From CBDVBZ01 sp965372355 (GTDB lineage Bacteria; Krumholzibacteriota; Krumholzibacteriia; WVZY01), in assembly GCA_965372355.1 (NCBI GenBank), contig CBDVBZ010000001.1:1-64000 (forward strand): 64,000 nucleotides of DNA. Reading direction: 5' to 3'. The notes below the pieces were generated by a model. That model saw nothing but the letters and a program-made list of their open reading frames with translations. It ran no database searches and was not told where the DNA came from. The first letter of the stretch is position 1. Each line of letters begins with the position of its first letter. Positions 35,862 to 43,673 of the stretch are shown one piece after another. The position numbers were made by a program, and so were the translations under genes.

Positions 35862-37662
35862 GGCACCGGTTCAGGGAGCGGCTTTCTCTGCGCGTCTTCT
35901 CGGACGCGTAGTGCGATGCCTCATAGCCGCGGCTTTGCTTGCGAGCGCGCTTGGCTTTCCGCGGCCGTGCCTGTCTGGACCGGAGATCGAGATACGGGGC
36001 AACCGGTCGCTGTCGAGCGGTAGGATCAACGGGCTGATGGACGGTGTGCGGTGGGATGACAGCGGTGATCACAGCGTGCTGCGCGGCGTCCAGGAGGCCT
36101 ATATTCGCCAGGGCTACCTGTCCGCGAAGATGCGTATGGAGAGAAACGCGTCGGACTCGACGATTGTACTGTATGTCGACGAAGGTGAGCCGGCCCGCAT
36201 GGGGCGCGTCAAGGTGATCGGTGCGGAGCGGTTCAACGAGGAAATGATCAGACAAGTCTTGAACATTGAGAATGGGTCACGCTTCCGCCCGGTTGCCGTG
36301 GATCGCGGTGTGCAAGAGCTCCTTGAGATGTACGACGAAGAGGGTTATCCGTTTACACAGGTCTGGATCGACAGCCTCGCGTTCGAGTCCGCGACGTCGC
36401 AGCTGCGACTCGTTGTCTATGTTGTCGAAGGGGCGAGCAAGAATCTCAGTCACGTTCATGTCGAAGGTCTCGAGAAAACAAAGGAAGACGTGGCCATCAA
36501 GCTGTCGGGGCTCCGCGTCGGCGAGCCTTACGACGGCAAAAGCGTCCGCAACGCATACCTGAGGCTCTCGACCAGTGGTGTTTTTGAGGACGTGGCGTAC
36601 CCAGCGATCCAGGTCTCGCCGCAGGGTCAGGGTGTCGAGGCGGTGATCAAGGTGGTCGAATCCAAACAGAGCAATAGTTTTACCGCGGCGCTCGGGTACG
36701 CCGAACGCGAGGGCGTCAACGAGCGTGTCCTCAGCGGTGTTGTGCGTCTCGATCTGCGCAACATTGGCGGAGCGCTCCGCGATCTCAGTGTCTTCTGGCG
36801 CAACGACGGCGCCGGTCGGGTCCAGACGGAGCTGGCGTTCCGTCAGCAGTTCTTTTTGGGGAGGCGGATGAGTCTCGGTTTGTCGCTTCAGCAGATCGGA
36901 CAGGACACGGTATACACCTGGCAGTCTCTTGGTGTCGAGACGGGGTTGCCGGTCGGCAGATTGTGGCAGGGTATGTTTGGAATCGATTTCGCCATTCATG
37001 GCGATCGAAACACGTTCGCATACGGTGACGTGACGAACAGCATGCGTTATCGACTGATGGGTGGATACTCCTACGCGCGGGGCAAGAGACACAGGGGGAC
37101 TTTCTTCTCGCTGGGGAATCGGTTCACGTACGCAAACAAGAAGCAGAGTTACCGCGATAAACCGGGCGCCCAGCAGCAAGGCGATCTACAACAGCGGACC
37201 GGCCAGACCGTCACCCAGTACATCACCGCGCTCGACGCCGAGTTGGCGGTGGAGATCGGCCGGCGACTTCATATCGCGAACAGAACCGTCTATCAGAACC
37301 TCGCGAGTCGCGAGTTGGTCGTTCCGGTGTCGGAACAATTTTATATCGGCGGCGCCGCAACGGTGCGCGGGTATCGCGAGAATCAGTTTCATTCACCACA
37401 GATCGCATACTCGCGTAGCGAGTTCCTCGTTGGCAAAAGCCGCGCCGAGAACGGCTACGTCTTCGCCGATGTCGGGTATTTCCTCCAGCAGAGCCTGCTG
37501 CCTTCCGGGGATATCGTGGAGGATGCACGCTTCCTCGCGGGTTATGGCTTTGGCCTCCGCACGCAGTCGAAGGCGGGCAACGTCGACATCAGCTTTGCCG
37601 TTGGTGAAGAGCTCTCGCTACAGCAAACCAAAATTCACATCATTCTCAACCGTTCGTTCTAG
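35827..37662 (+). CDS. Omp85/BamA-TamA-type outer-membrane protein with POTRA domains
   Basis: 611 residues from ATG 35827; the frame is open from 35791, and the start lies inside the previous gene (35-base overlap). After an Arg-rich start and a hydrophobic signal segment (LIAAALLASALGF), there are about three POTRA-like repeats with the beta-alpha-alpha-beta-beta pattern: EIEIRGNRSLSSGRIN, MGRVKVIGAERFNEEMI, LSHVHVEGLEKTKEDVA. The barrel domain ends with IGGAATVRGYRENQF, which matches the Omp85 motif with VRGY(R), and the last strand is HIILNRSF. It is shorter than BamA (about 800). It may be a dedicated assembly factor for the neighbouring large barrel protein, or a second-copy BamA/TamA. 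Confidence 0.85.
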   Translation: MILRLKPERSSRAPVQGAAFSARLLGRVVRCLIAAALLASALGFPRPCLSGPEIEIRGNRSLSSGRINGLMDGVRWDDSGDHSVLRGVQEAYIRQGYLSAKMRMERNASDSTIVLYVDEGEPARMGRVKVIGAERFNEEMIRQVLNIENGSRFRPVAVDRGVQELLEMYDEEGYPFTQVWIDSLAFESATSQLRLVVYVVEGASKNLSHVHVEGLEKTKEDVAIKLSGLRVGEPYDGKSVRNAYLRLSTSGVFEDVAYPAIQVSPQGQGVEAVIKVVESKQSNSFTAALGYAEREGVNERVLSGVVRLDLRNIGGALRDLSVFWRNDGAGRVQTELAFRQQFFLGRRMSLGLSLQQIGQDTVYTWQSLGVETGLPVGRLWQGMFGIDFAIHGDRNTFAYGDVTNSMRYRLMGGYSYARGKRHRGTFFSLGNRFTYANKKQSYRDKPGAQQQGDLQQRTGQTVTQYITALDAELAVEIGRRLHIANRTVYQNLASRELVVPVSEQFYIGGAATVRGYRENQFHSPQIAYSRSEFLVGKSRAENGYVFADVGYFLQQSLLPSGDIVEDARFLAGYGFGLRTQSKAGNVDISFAVGEELSLQQTKIHIILNRSF

Positions 37663-37779
37663 TCTGTGCGCTGGAGCGTGATGGCGTGCTCGCTTGCTCA
37701 GATCCTCGGCGGAGCGTCTTACATGTCATAGCGCACTGCGGATTCGCCGCGAATAACCATCACGCCCTCGCTTGCGGAA

Positions 37780-37877
37780 GGGGTGCGGCGAGTGCCCGAA
37801 CGGACATTACGACCGAGCGCCCCAATTGAGCCATCAGCGCGAGGGAGTCATGAAGTGAGGGCGTTCGCCGTGCCCCC
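37780..37877 (+). repeat. Dispersed intergenic hairpin repeat, copy A
   Basis: A ~98-base element in the 297-base gap between the Omp85-type gene and hutU. It is about 90% identical to copy B at 45583-45680 over the stretch from GCCCGAACGG to CGCCGTGCCCC, in the same orientation. The ends are inverted: the left arm is an imperfect version of the right arm GGGCGTTCGCCGTGCCCC. Inside lie GCGC...GCGC pairs around an AATT centre. No ORF is plausible. Confidence 0.75.
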
Positions 37878-37959
37878 AACCAAATGCTCTGGCGTGCGGT
37901 AGTGCAGGGTGATATGATTCTGGCTCCGAGAAGCCAGATTACAATCCGGAGGAGACCTG

Positions 37960-39627
37960 ATGTCCATCGATATTGCGAACAGGAATATACGAGCGCCACG
38001 AGGCACGACGCTGAGCTGCAAGGGCTGGCCGCAGGAAGCGGCGCTGCGAATGCTGTGCAACAACCTGGATCCCGAGGTGGCGGAGGATCCGAAGAACCTT
38101 GTTGTCTACGGTGGCAGGGGCAAGGCCGCGAGAAACTGGAAAGCGTTCGAAGTCATCGTCGACAATCTGAGGCGGCTCGAGAGCGACGAGACGCTATTGG
38201 TGCAATCGGGCAAACCGGTGGCAGTCTTCAAAACGCACCCGGGTGCACCGCGGGTCCTCATTGCCAACTCGTTGCTCGTCCCGAAATGGGCGACGTGGGA
38301 GCACTTTTGGGAACTCGAGAGCAAGGGTCTGATGATGTACGGGCAGATGACGGCGGGCAGCTGGATGTACATTGGGACACAAGGCATTCTCCAGGGCACC
38401 TATGAGACGTTTGCCGCGTGTGCGGACCAGCATTTCGGGGGATCGATGAAGGGCAGACTGGTTCTGACGGGTGGACTCGGTGGGATGGGAGGCGCGCAGC
38501 CGCTTTCAATCACGATGAACGGCGGGGTCTGTCTCGCCGTCGAGGTAAATCCCCAACATATCCAGAGGCGTCTGGATACGCGATACCTCGATGTGATGGT
38601 GGACGATCTGGACGAGGCGGTCGAGAAGGCAATGCATGCGAAGAAACATCAGAAGGCCCTGTCGATCGGTCTGGTGGGCAATGCCGCGGATGTCTTCCCC
38701 GAACTCCTCGAGCGCGGTGTCGAGATCGATATCGTAACCGATCAGACATCGGCGCACGATCCACTCAACGGCTATGTTCCCCGGGGCGTGACGCTCGAAG
38801 AGGCCGAGGAGCTTCGCAAGACGGATCCGGAGGAATACGTGTCGCGGGTGATGAGTTCGATAGTCGAGCACGTGCGGGCGATGGTTGGATTTCAGAAGAA
38901 CGGCTCCGTCGTGTTCGATTATGGCAACAACATCCGGGGGCAGGCAGAAACGGCCGGGTACGAAGACGCCTTCTCGTTCCCCGGGTTCGTGCCCGCCTTT
39001 GTACGCCCTCTCTTCTGCGAAGGCGCCGGGCCGTTCCGCTGGATTGCGCTATCCGGCGACCCGGAGGACATCCGGGTGACCGACGACCTGATCCTCGAGC
39101 TTTTCCCGGAGAAAGAGTCACTGGTGCGTTGGATCCGGTTGGCGCGTGAGCGGGTTGCCTTTCAGGGTCTGCCTTCACGTATCTGCTGGCTCAAGTACGG
39201 CGAACGAGCCGCATTTGGCATGGCGCTCAATGAACGTGTCAAATCGGGCAAGATCAGCGCCCCGATCGTGATCGGGCGGGATCATCTCGACAGCGGCTCG
39301 GTGGCGAGCCCGTATCGTGAAACGGAGGGGATGAAGGATGGCTCGGATGCCGTTGCGGACTGGCCGATCCTGAATGCGCTCCTCAACGCCGTCAACGGTG
39401 CGGCGTGGGTCTCGGTCCACCATGGGGGAGGTGTGGGGATGGGGCTGGCGATCCACGCGGGCCTGGCCGTGCTGGCAGACGGAACTGACGAAGCGACAGG
39501 CAAGTTAGAGCGTTGTCTCACGGGAGACCCTGGCATAGGGATTGCAAGACACGCGGATGCAGGCTACGAATCTGCCATCGAAAGTGCCAGAAAGAACGGT
39601 ATCAGTGTCCCGTTTCTTGAACGCTAG
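37960..39627 (+). CDS. hutU: Urocanate hydratase
   Basis: Second enzyme of histidine degradation (urocanate to imidazolonepropionate), with NAD+ as a tightly bound electrophile. 555 residues, normal. It has [34 protein letters not shown], the NAD-binding [32 protein letters not shown] around the conserved Cys, [16 protein letters not shown], and [18 protein letters not shown] near the end. GGAGGAGA precedes the ATG. hutI follows after 68 bases, but hutH is not in the window, so histidine ammonia-lyase must be encoded elsewhere. Confidence 0.97.
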   Translation: MSIDIANRNIRAPRGTTLSCKGWPQEAALRMLCNNLDPEVAEDPKNLVVYGGRGKAARNWKAFEVIVDNLRRLESDETLLVQSGKPVAVFKTHPGAPRVLIANSLLVPKWATWEHFWELESKGLMMYGQMTAGSWMYIGTQGILQGTYETFAACADQHFGGSMKGRLVLTGGLGGMGGAQPLSITMNGGVCLAVEVNPQHIQRRLDTRYLDVMVDDLDEAVEKAMHAKKHQKALSIGLVGNAADVFPELLERGVEIDIVTDQTSAHDPLNGYVPRGVTLEEAEELRKTDPEEYVSRVMSSIVEHVRAMVGFQKNGSVVFDYGNNIRGQAETAGYEDAFSFPGFVPAFVRPLFCEGAGPFRWIALSGDPEDIRVTDDLILELFPEKESLVRWIRLARERVAFQGLPSRICWLKYGERAAFGMALNERVKSGKISAPIVIGRDHLDSGSVASPYRETEGMKDGSDAVADWPILNALLNAVNGAAWVSVHHGGGVGMGLAIHAGLAVLADGTDEATGKLERCLTGDPGIGIARHADAGYESAIESARKNGISVPFLER

Positions 39628-39645
39628 CGGGCATCCATCGATACA

Positions 39646-39664
39646 CGAGTAAGAATGTTACTCG
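39646..39664 (+). other. Small hairpin between hutU and hutI
   Basis: A perfect 7-bp stem CGAGTAA (39646-39652) / TTACTCG (39658-39664) with a 5-base loop and no T-run. It could stabilise or separate the two parts of a hutU-hutI transcript; function not shown. Confidence 0.4.
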
Positions 39665-39695
39665 ATCCAATGACAGCTCGGGCTAGAATCGTGAG

Positions 39696-40976
39696 GTGCG
39701 ACGGTTGAAACGGGAAGCCGATCTCGTCGTCAAGAACTGCGGACAATTACTTACCCTTCACAGTACCACCGGACAACCCCGGCGGCGAACGGAGTTGACC
39801 GACCTGGGGCTCGTCGGCAATGGTGCCCTGGCCTCCGACCGGGGGCGCGTCGTCTGCGCGGGTTCCCTCGAGTCCGTTGAATCCGCTATCGAACCGCGCC
39901 CTGAGTGCCGCGAGATCGACGCCGGCGGCGCCGTCGTGATGCCCGGGTTCGTCGATCCGCATACCCACACTTGTTTTACCGCCTTCCGTCTGGACGAATA
40001 CGAGAAACGAATTCGCGGGGTCCCGTACGCCGAGATCGCCAAGGCCGGTGGGGGAATCGCAAAAAGCGTCTTGGACGTGCACGAGACAGATGAGCAGAGG
40101 CTTCTCGATATCAGCAAGGATCGCCTCAGGGGATGTCTGGAGCACGGCTCGACAACTGTTGAAATAAAAAGCGGTTATGGGCTTGATCTCGACAATGAGA
40201 TGAAACAGCTTCGCGTGATCAGAGAGCTGGCTGCCTCATCCCCGGCACTCATTGTGGCAACCTTCCTCGGCGCGCACTCGGTTCCGGCGGAATTCGCCGG
40301 GCGCCGCGAGGACTTGATGTGCCGATTAATCGACGAAATCATCCCTGTGGTCGTCGATCAGAGGCTTGCGGAGGGTATCGATGTTTTTTCTGAGAAAGGG
40401 GTTTTCACGACCGAGGAAGCGGAACGGATTTTGCGGGCGGGGATAGCGGCGGGCCTCAAGGGCCGGGTCCATGCAGACGAACTGTACGATACCGGGTCGG
40501 CCGAAATGGCGGTTAGGGTCGGCGCGGCGTCTGCGGATCATTTGACAAAGATAAGTGCACAGGGCATCGCTCGAATGGCCAATTCGCAGGTGATTGGTGT
40601 GCTGTTGCCGGGGACCAGCTTTGGCTTGCCCTCGCTCCACTTCGCACCGGCACGCGAAATGATTGATCGAGGCGTTGCCATTGCGTTGGCCTCGGACTTC
40701 AACCCGGGGAGTAGCCCGAGTGAATCCATACCGATGATGATTTCCATCGCGTGCTCGCACATGCGGCTGTCGCCCGCGGAGGCGGTTGCCGCGGCGACTT
40801 ACAACGCAGCCTTTGCGATCAGCAGGGGGGACGAGGTGGGTAGTCTGGATATCGGGAAACGCGCCGATTTTCTGATTCTCGACTGCGACGACTACCGGGA
40901 GATCCCGTATCGTTTTGGAATCAACCCGGTCGATCGGGTCTTCATAGAGGGTACCGAATGGAAGGGCGACTCCTGA
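39696..40976 (+). CDS. hutI: Imidazolonepropionase
   Basis: Amidohydrolase that opens imidazolone-5-propionate to formiminoglutamate, third step of histidine breakdown. 426 residues, GTG start. Metal and substrate motifs: VMPGFVDPHTHTCF with the HxH pair, the HutI-specific DEYEKRIRGVPYAEIAKAGGGI, TTVEIKSGYGLD, ATFLGAHSVP, VHADELYDTGSAEM, SADHL, and the catalytic Asp in ALASDFNPGSSPSES. It pairs with hutU; the formiminoglutamate-processing enzyme is not seen nearby. The TPR-protein gene starts 23 bases after its stop. Confidence 0.97.
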   Translation: MRRLKREADLVVKNCGQLLTLHSTTGQPRRRTELTDLGLVGNGALASDRGRVVCAGSLESVESAIEPRPECREIDAGGAVVMPGFVDPHTHTCFTAFRLDEYEKRIRGVPYAEIAKAGGGIAKSVLDVHETDEQRLLDISKDRLRGCLEHGSTTVEIKSGYGLDLDNEMKQLRVIRELAASSPALIVATFLGAHSVPAEFAGRREDLMCRLIDEIIPVVVDQRLAEGIDVFSEKGVFTTEEAERILRAGIAAGLKGRVHADELYDTGSAEMAVRVGAASADHLTKISAQGIARMANSQVIGVLLPGTSFGLPSLHFAPAREMIDRGVAIALASDFNPGSSPSESIPMMISIACSHMRLSPAEAVAAATYNAAFAISRGDEVGSLDIGKRADFLILDCDDYREIPYRFGINPVDRVFIEGTEWKGDS

Positions 40977-40998
40977 TGGGAGTCGAAGTGGTGACAGG

Positions 40999-42864
40999 GT
41001 GAAGAAGAGCATGACCAAACCGCATCAGATGAGAAAAAAGGCGCTGGAATTCGCCAAGAAGCGACAGTGGGACAAGGCGATCAACGAGTATGTCCAGCTG
41101 GCCGAGATCGAGGCGAACAATCCGAACGTCTTCAACGAACTTGGTGACCTTCATCTCAAGATCGGCAACAAGGGCGATGCGTTCAAGGCATTCCACTCGG
41201 CGATCGACGCGTATTCGGGGATGGAGCTATTCAACAACGCCGTTGCCGTCTGCAAGAAGCTCATCCGCTTGAGTCCCTCCGATCGCGCCGTGTACGGCAA
41301 GCTCGCCAGGCTCAGAAACCGGCAGGGAATAAGGAAGGAAGCGGCGATCTACGCCATCTCGTTTCTCGAACTCATCGCAGGCGACGCGACGGCCGATCCG
41401 GAAGAGACCAGGACCGACGTCGTCGAGCTTGCCAACGAGTTGGACCATTCCCCTGAAGTGCTTGAGCGGGTTGCTGAGTATCTTCTCGCCCAGAAGTTCG
41501 CCGACGACGCCGGCGGGGTCCTGGAGAAGCTTGCCCATACGTACGTTTCAAAAGGGATGACCGCGGAAGCCGACAAGGCCGTGAAGAGGATGGACGAGAT
41601 CGGCTTTATGCCGTCCAACCCTATCCCGACCGCCGGACCGGAAAGCCCGTCTTCAACCCCCGAGCAGCCGACGGCCGCACCCGAATCGGATATCGGCACA
41701 TTTGACATCCCATCGCCGAATCCGGTCGGATCCACGTCACCACCCGGGCCATCTACTTCACGCGACCCCTACGATTTCGATTCGGTGGATCTCGGTGGGT
41801 CATCCGGGCATCAGCAGGCCCCGACCGCCACGCAAACCGAAGAGATGGATGGCATCGAGATCGAGATGCCGGATCCAACCTCCCAACCCTCCTCAACTCC
41901 GCCCGGTGCCGAACTCGAGATCGACTCGGATCGGATCGATATGCCGGGACCCACGGATGCCGACCCACCGCCAGAAGAAATGACGGTTCCGTCACCCGCC
42001 GATGAGTTCACACCGTTGACTCAAACCGGGACGGGGAAGGGCGAGTTCGTGACAGCCCCCGGGAGCGCGGCCGGCACACGGCCCGAAGACGGGGTTTTCG
42101 ATATCCCGGCGCCCGGGTCCGACGAGTTCGCGACGGCCCCCCTGAGCGAGGCCGGCACACGGTCCGAAGACGGGGTCTTCGATATCCCGGCGCCCGAGTC
42201 CGACGAGGCCCCGACATACGAGGACGTCGCTCAACCCGCCGATCCCGTGGAGCCGCCGGAATCCGATGAGGATTCTCCTGGTGAGCCCTCGACAGAGACG
42301 CCGTCTTCGTCGGAACCGCAGGACGAGACGCCTTCTGCGCCGTCGGGTCCCACGGAGCCGCTGGCCGAAGGAGAGGTGTGGATCCCGAAAGAGGAACTTC
42401 CCGGTGGCGTGACGAGCAGAGAAGACGGCGACGGCAGCGTTGTCAATATGTCCGACCTGGTGTCCCATTTCAGTGCTGAAGTCAAATCGGATGTCGATGC
42501 CGACGATTACCGCAGCCACTACGATCTGGGTATGGCGTATCTGGAGATGGATCTGATCACCGAAGCGATTCGGGAGTTCCAGTTTGCCGCCAACTCGAGC
42601 ATGTACAGGGCGCGGAGCCTCGAGTTGATCGGGATGTGTTTTATTAAGCAGAATCAGCCGAGACTCGCCATCAAACAGCTCGAGAAAGGTCTGGCCTTGG
42701 TCGGTGATATCGGCAGGGACTCGATCGGACTCCAGTACAATCTTGGGCTTGCCTACGAGATGATCGAGGACGTGGACAAGGCTAAGCAGCGTTTTGAGGA
42801 AGTCTACGTACTCGACGTTTCCTTCCGCGATGTCGCCGATAGGCTCAAGAAATACACTTCGTAG
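40999..42864 (+). CDS. TPR protein with long acidic, Pro-rich linker
   Basis: 621 residues, GTG 40999 or ATG 41011, no signal peptide. The N-terminal ~210 residues are tetratricopeptide-like helices (ALEFAKKRQWDKAINEYVQLAEIEANNPN, VFNELGDLHLKIGNKGDAFKAF). About residues 215-470 are low-complexity, rich in Pro, Glu, Asp, Ser and Thr. They include two tandem 27-residue units (from 42043 and 42124) with TAPxSxAGTR and EDGVFDIPAP. The C-terminal ~150 residues return to TPR helices (YDLGMAYLEMDLITEAIREF, LGLAYEMIEDVDKAKQRF). A cytoplasmic scaffold linking two interaction modules is inferred. Function unknown; similar split-TPR proteins occur in gliding and secretion systems, so a link to the envelope clusters is possible. 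Confidence 0.7.
   Translation: MKKSMTKPHQMRKKALEFAKKRQWDKAINEYVQLAEIEANNPNVFNELGDLHLKIGNKGDAFKAFHSAIDAYSGMELFNNAVAVCKKLIRLSPSDRAVYGKLARLRNRQGIRKEAAIYAISFLELIAGDATADPEETRTDVVELANELDHSPEVLERVAEYLLAQKFADDAGGVLEKLAHTYVSKGMTAEADKAVKRMDEIGFMPSNPIPTAGPESPSSTPEQPTAAPESDIGTFDIPSPNPVGSTSPPGPSTSRDPYDFDSVDLGGSSGHQQAPTATQTEEMDGIEIEMPDPTSQPSSTPPGAELEIDSDRIDMPGPTDADPPPEEMTVPSPADEFTPLTQTGTGKGEFVTAPGSAAGTRPEDGVFDIPAPGSDEFATAPLSEAGTRSEDGVFDIPAPESDEAPTYEDVAQPADPVEPPESDEDSPGEPSTETPSSSEPQDETPSAPSGPTEPLAEGEVWIPKEELPGGVTSREDGDGSVVNMSDLVSHFSAEVKSDVDADDYRSHYDLGMAYLEMDLITEAIREFQFAANSSMYRARSLELIGMCFIKQNQPRLAIKQLEKGLALVGDIGRDSIGLQYNLGLAYEMIEDVDKAKQRFEEVYVLDVSFRDVADRLKKYTS
42043..42204 (+). repeat. Tandem 81-bp duplication inside the TPR gene
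   Basis: Two adjacent in-frame 81-base units (42043-42123 and 42124-42204) encode near-identical 27-residue segments. The DNA similarity is high, which points to a recent duplication within the Pro/Asp-rich linker. Confidence 0.85.
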
Positions 42865-42879
42865 TCGCCGATGTAGGGG

Positions 42880-42955
42880 GCGCCGATTGAGCCTGTCCTG
42901 GAAGAGCTGCGCCCCGCCGGGAGTCATCCTGTCGTGGAAGAATTCCAATCGGCGC
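42880..42955. repeat. Intergenic inverted-repeat element with internal direct repeat
   Basis: A perfect 10-base inverted pair GCGCCGATTG (42880-42889) / CAATCGGCGC (42946-42955) bounds a 76-base segment. Inside, CCTGTCCTGGAAGAG and CCTGTCGTGGAAGAA are near-identical direct copies. It follows the TPR gene and lacks a T-run. It could be a large hairpin or a tiny mobile-type element. Confidence 0.6.
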
Positions 42956-42993
42956 ATGCAAAACGGCTGAAAAGTCGGCTTTGCACATAGTTG

Positions 42994-43022
42994 TTGACCC
43001 CTTTTCGCGGTTCCTCTACCAT
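42994..43022 (+). promoter_or_regulatory. Sigma-70-type promoter of the ECF-S/TonB receptor pair
   Basis: TTGACC (42994-42999), 17-base spacer, TACCAT (43017-43022). The predicted start near 43029 places the hairpin at 43037-43078 in the leader. Confidence 0.6.
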
Positions 43023-43036
43023 CCTTGCACTTGATT

Positions 43037-43078
43037 GTCACTCGGTCCAAACCGGGACTTCACGGACCGATGTGTGAC
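43037..43078 (+). promoter_or_regulatory. Leader hairpin upstream of the uptake pair
   Basis: GTCACTCGGTCC pairs with GGACCGA-(TGT)-GTGAC: a 12-bp stem with a 3-base bulge and a 15-base loop, in the predicted 5' UTR. It fits no riboswitch class I know. It may be a regulatory leader or an RNA-stability element. Confidence 0.45.
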
Positions 43079-43115
43079 GTGCAGCGTGTTCAGCCGGCCC
43101 CACGTTTTCCTCCCT

Positions 43116-43670
43116 ATGCACAGAACTCGAAGAGCGCTACTCGCCAGTCTCCTGATCTCCATGACGGTTGCGCTGGGCTTCGCGTTATCGGGTATCCCGA
43201 ACGTTGAGCTGATGACGATGACGGTCTTTATCGCCGGTCACCTCCTGGGCTGGCGTCTCGGTGCCACTGTGGGCGCTGCGTCGATCGCAGCGTACTCACT
43301 CTTCAATCCGCTTGGCGCTGCGATGCCGCCGCTTCTGATCGCTCAGGTGGTCGGCTTCTCCATCATTGGGGCAGGTGGCGCGTTTGTTGGACCCGTGATT
43401 GTACGCCTCAGGCTGCGCTGGACGGCTTTTCTCATGTGCGGTTTGGTGGGTTTTTTCCTGACCTTTACCTACGATGTGATCACGAACATAGGCGCCTACT
43501 TCACGATCACGGGCGAGCAGGCGCCCTCGAGCCTCTACAAGTTCGTGGGTGCGGGTATGTTGTTCATGATTATGCACATCGTTTGGAACACCGCCCTGTT
43601 TTTGGTGGTATTAAACCCTGTACTGACGGTGCTGGCCAAGTATCGTCTCGAGCTTTCAGAGGGCAGGTGA
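43116..43670 (+). CDS. ECF transporter S-component-like membrane protein
   Basis: 184 residues from ATG 43116. The frame is open to a TTG at 43035, but that extension crosses the leader hairpin and is not hydrophobic. Five or six transmembrane helices. The start ALGFALSGIPNVELMTMTVFIAGHLLGWRLGATVGA resembles the substrate-binding S-components of energy-coupling-factor vitamin transporters (IPNVE...GYLLGxxxGAxVG). No ECF ATPases or T-component are adjacent. The next gene, 3 bases on, is a TonB-dependent-type receptor, so the two may move one vitamin or cofactor across both membranes. The substrate is unknown. Confidence 0.65.
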   Translation: MHRTRRALLASLLISMTVALGFALSGIPNVELMTMTVFIAGHLLGWRLGATVGAASIAAYSLFNPLGAAMPPLLIAQVVGFSIIGAGGAFVGPVIVRLRLRWTAFLMCGLVGFFLTFTYDVITNIGAYFTITGEQAPSSLYKFVGAGMLFMIMHIVWNTALFLVVLNPVLTVLAKYRLELSEGR

Positions 43671-43673
43671 AAC

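Noticed and set aside
43035..43115. N-terminal extension of the ECF S-component-like protein from TTG 43035
   Set aside because: It runs through the leader hairpin just after the predicted transcription start and encodes no hydrophobic or conserved residues.
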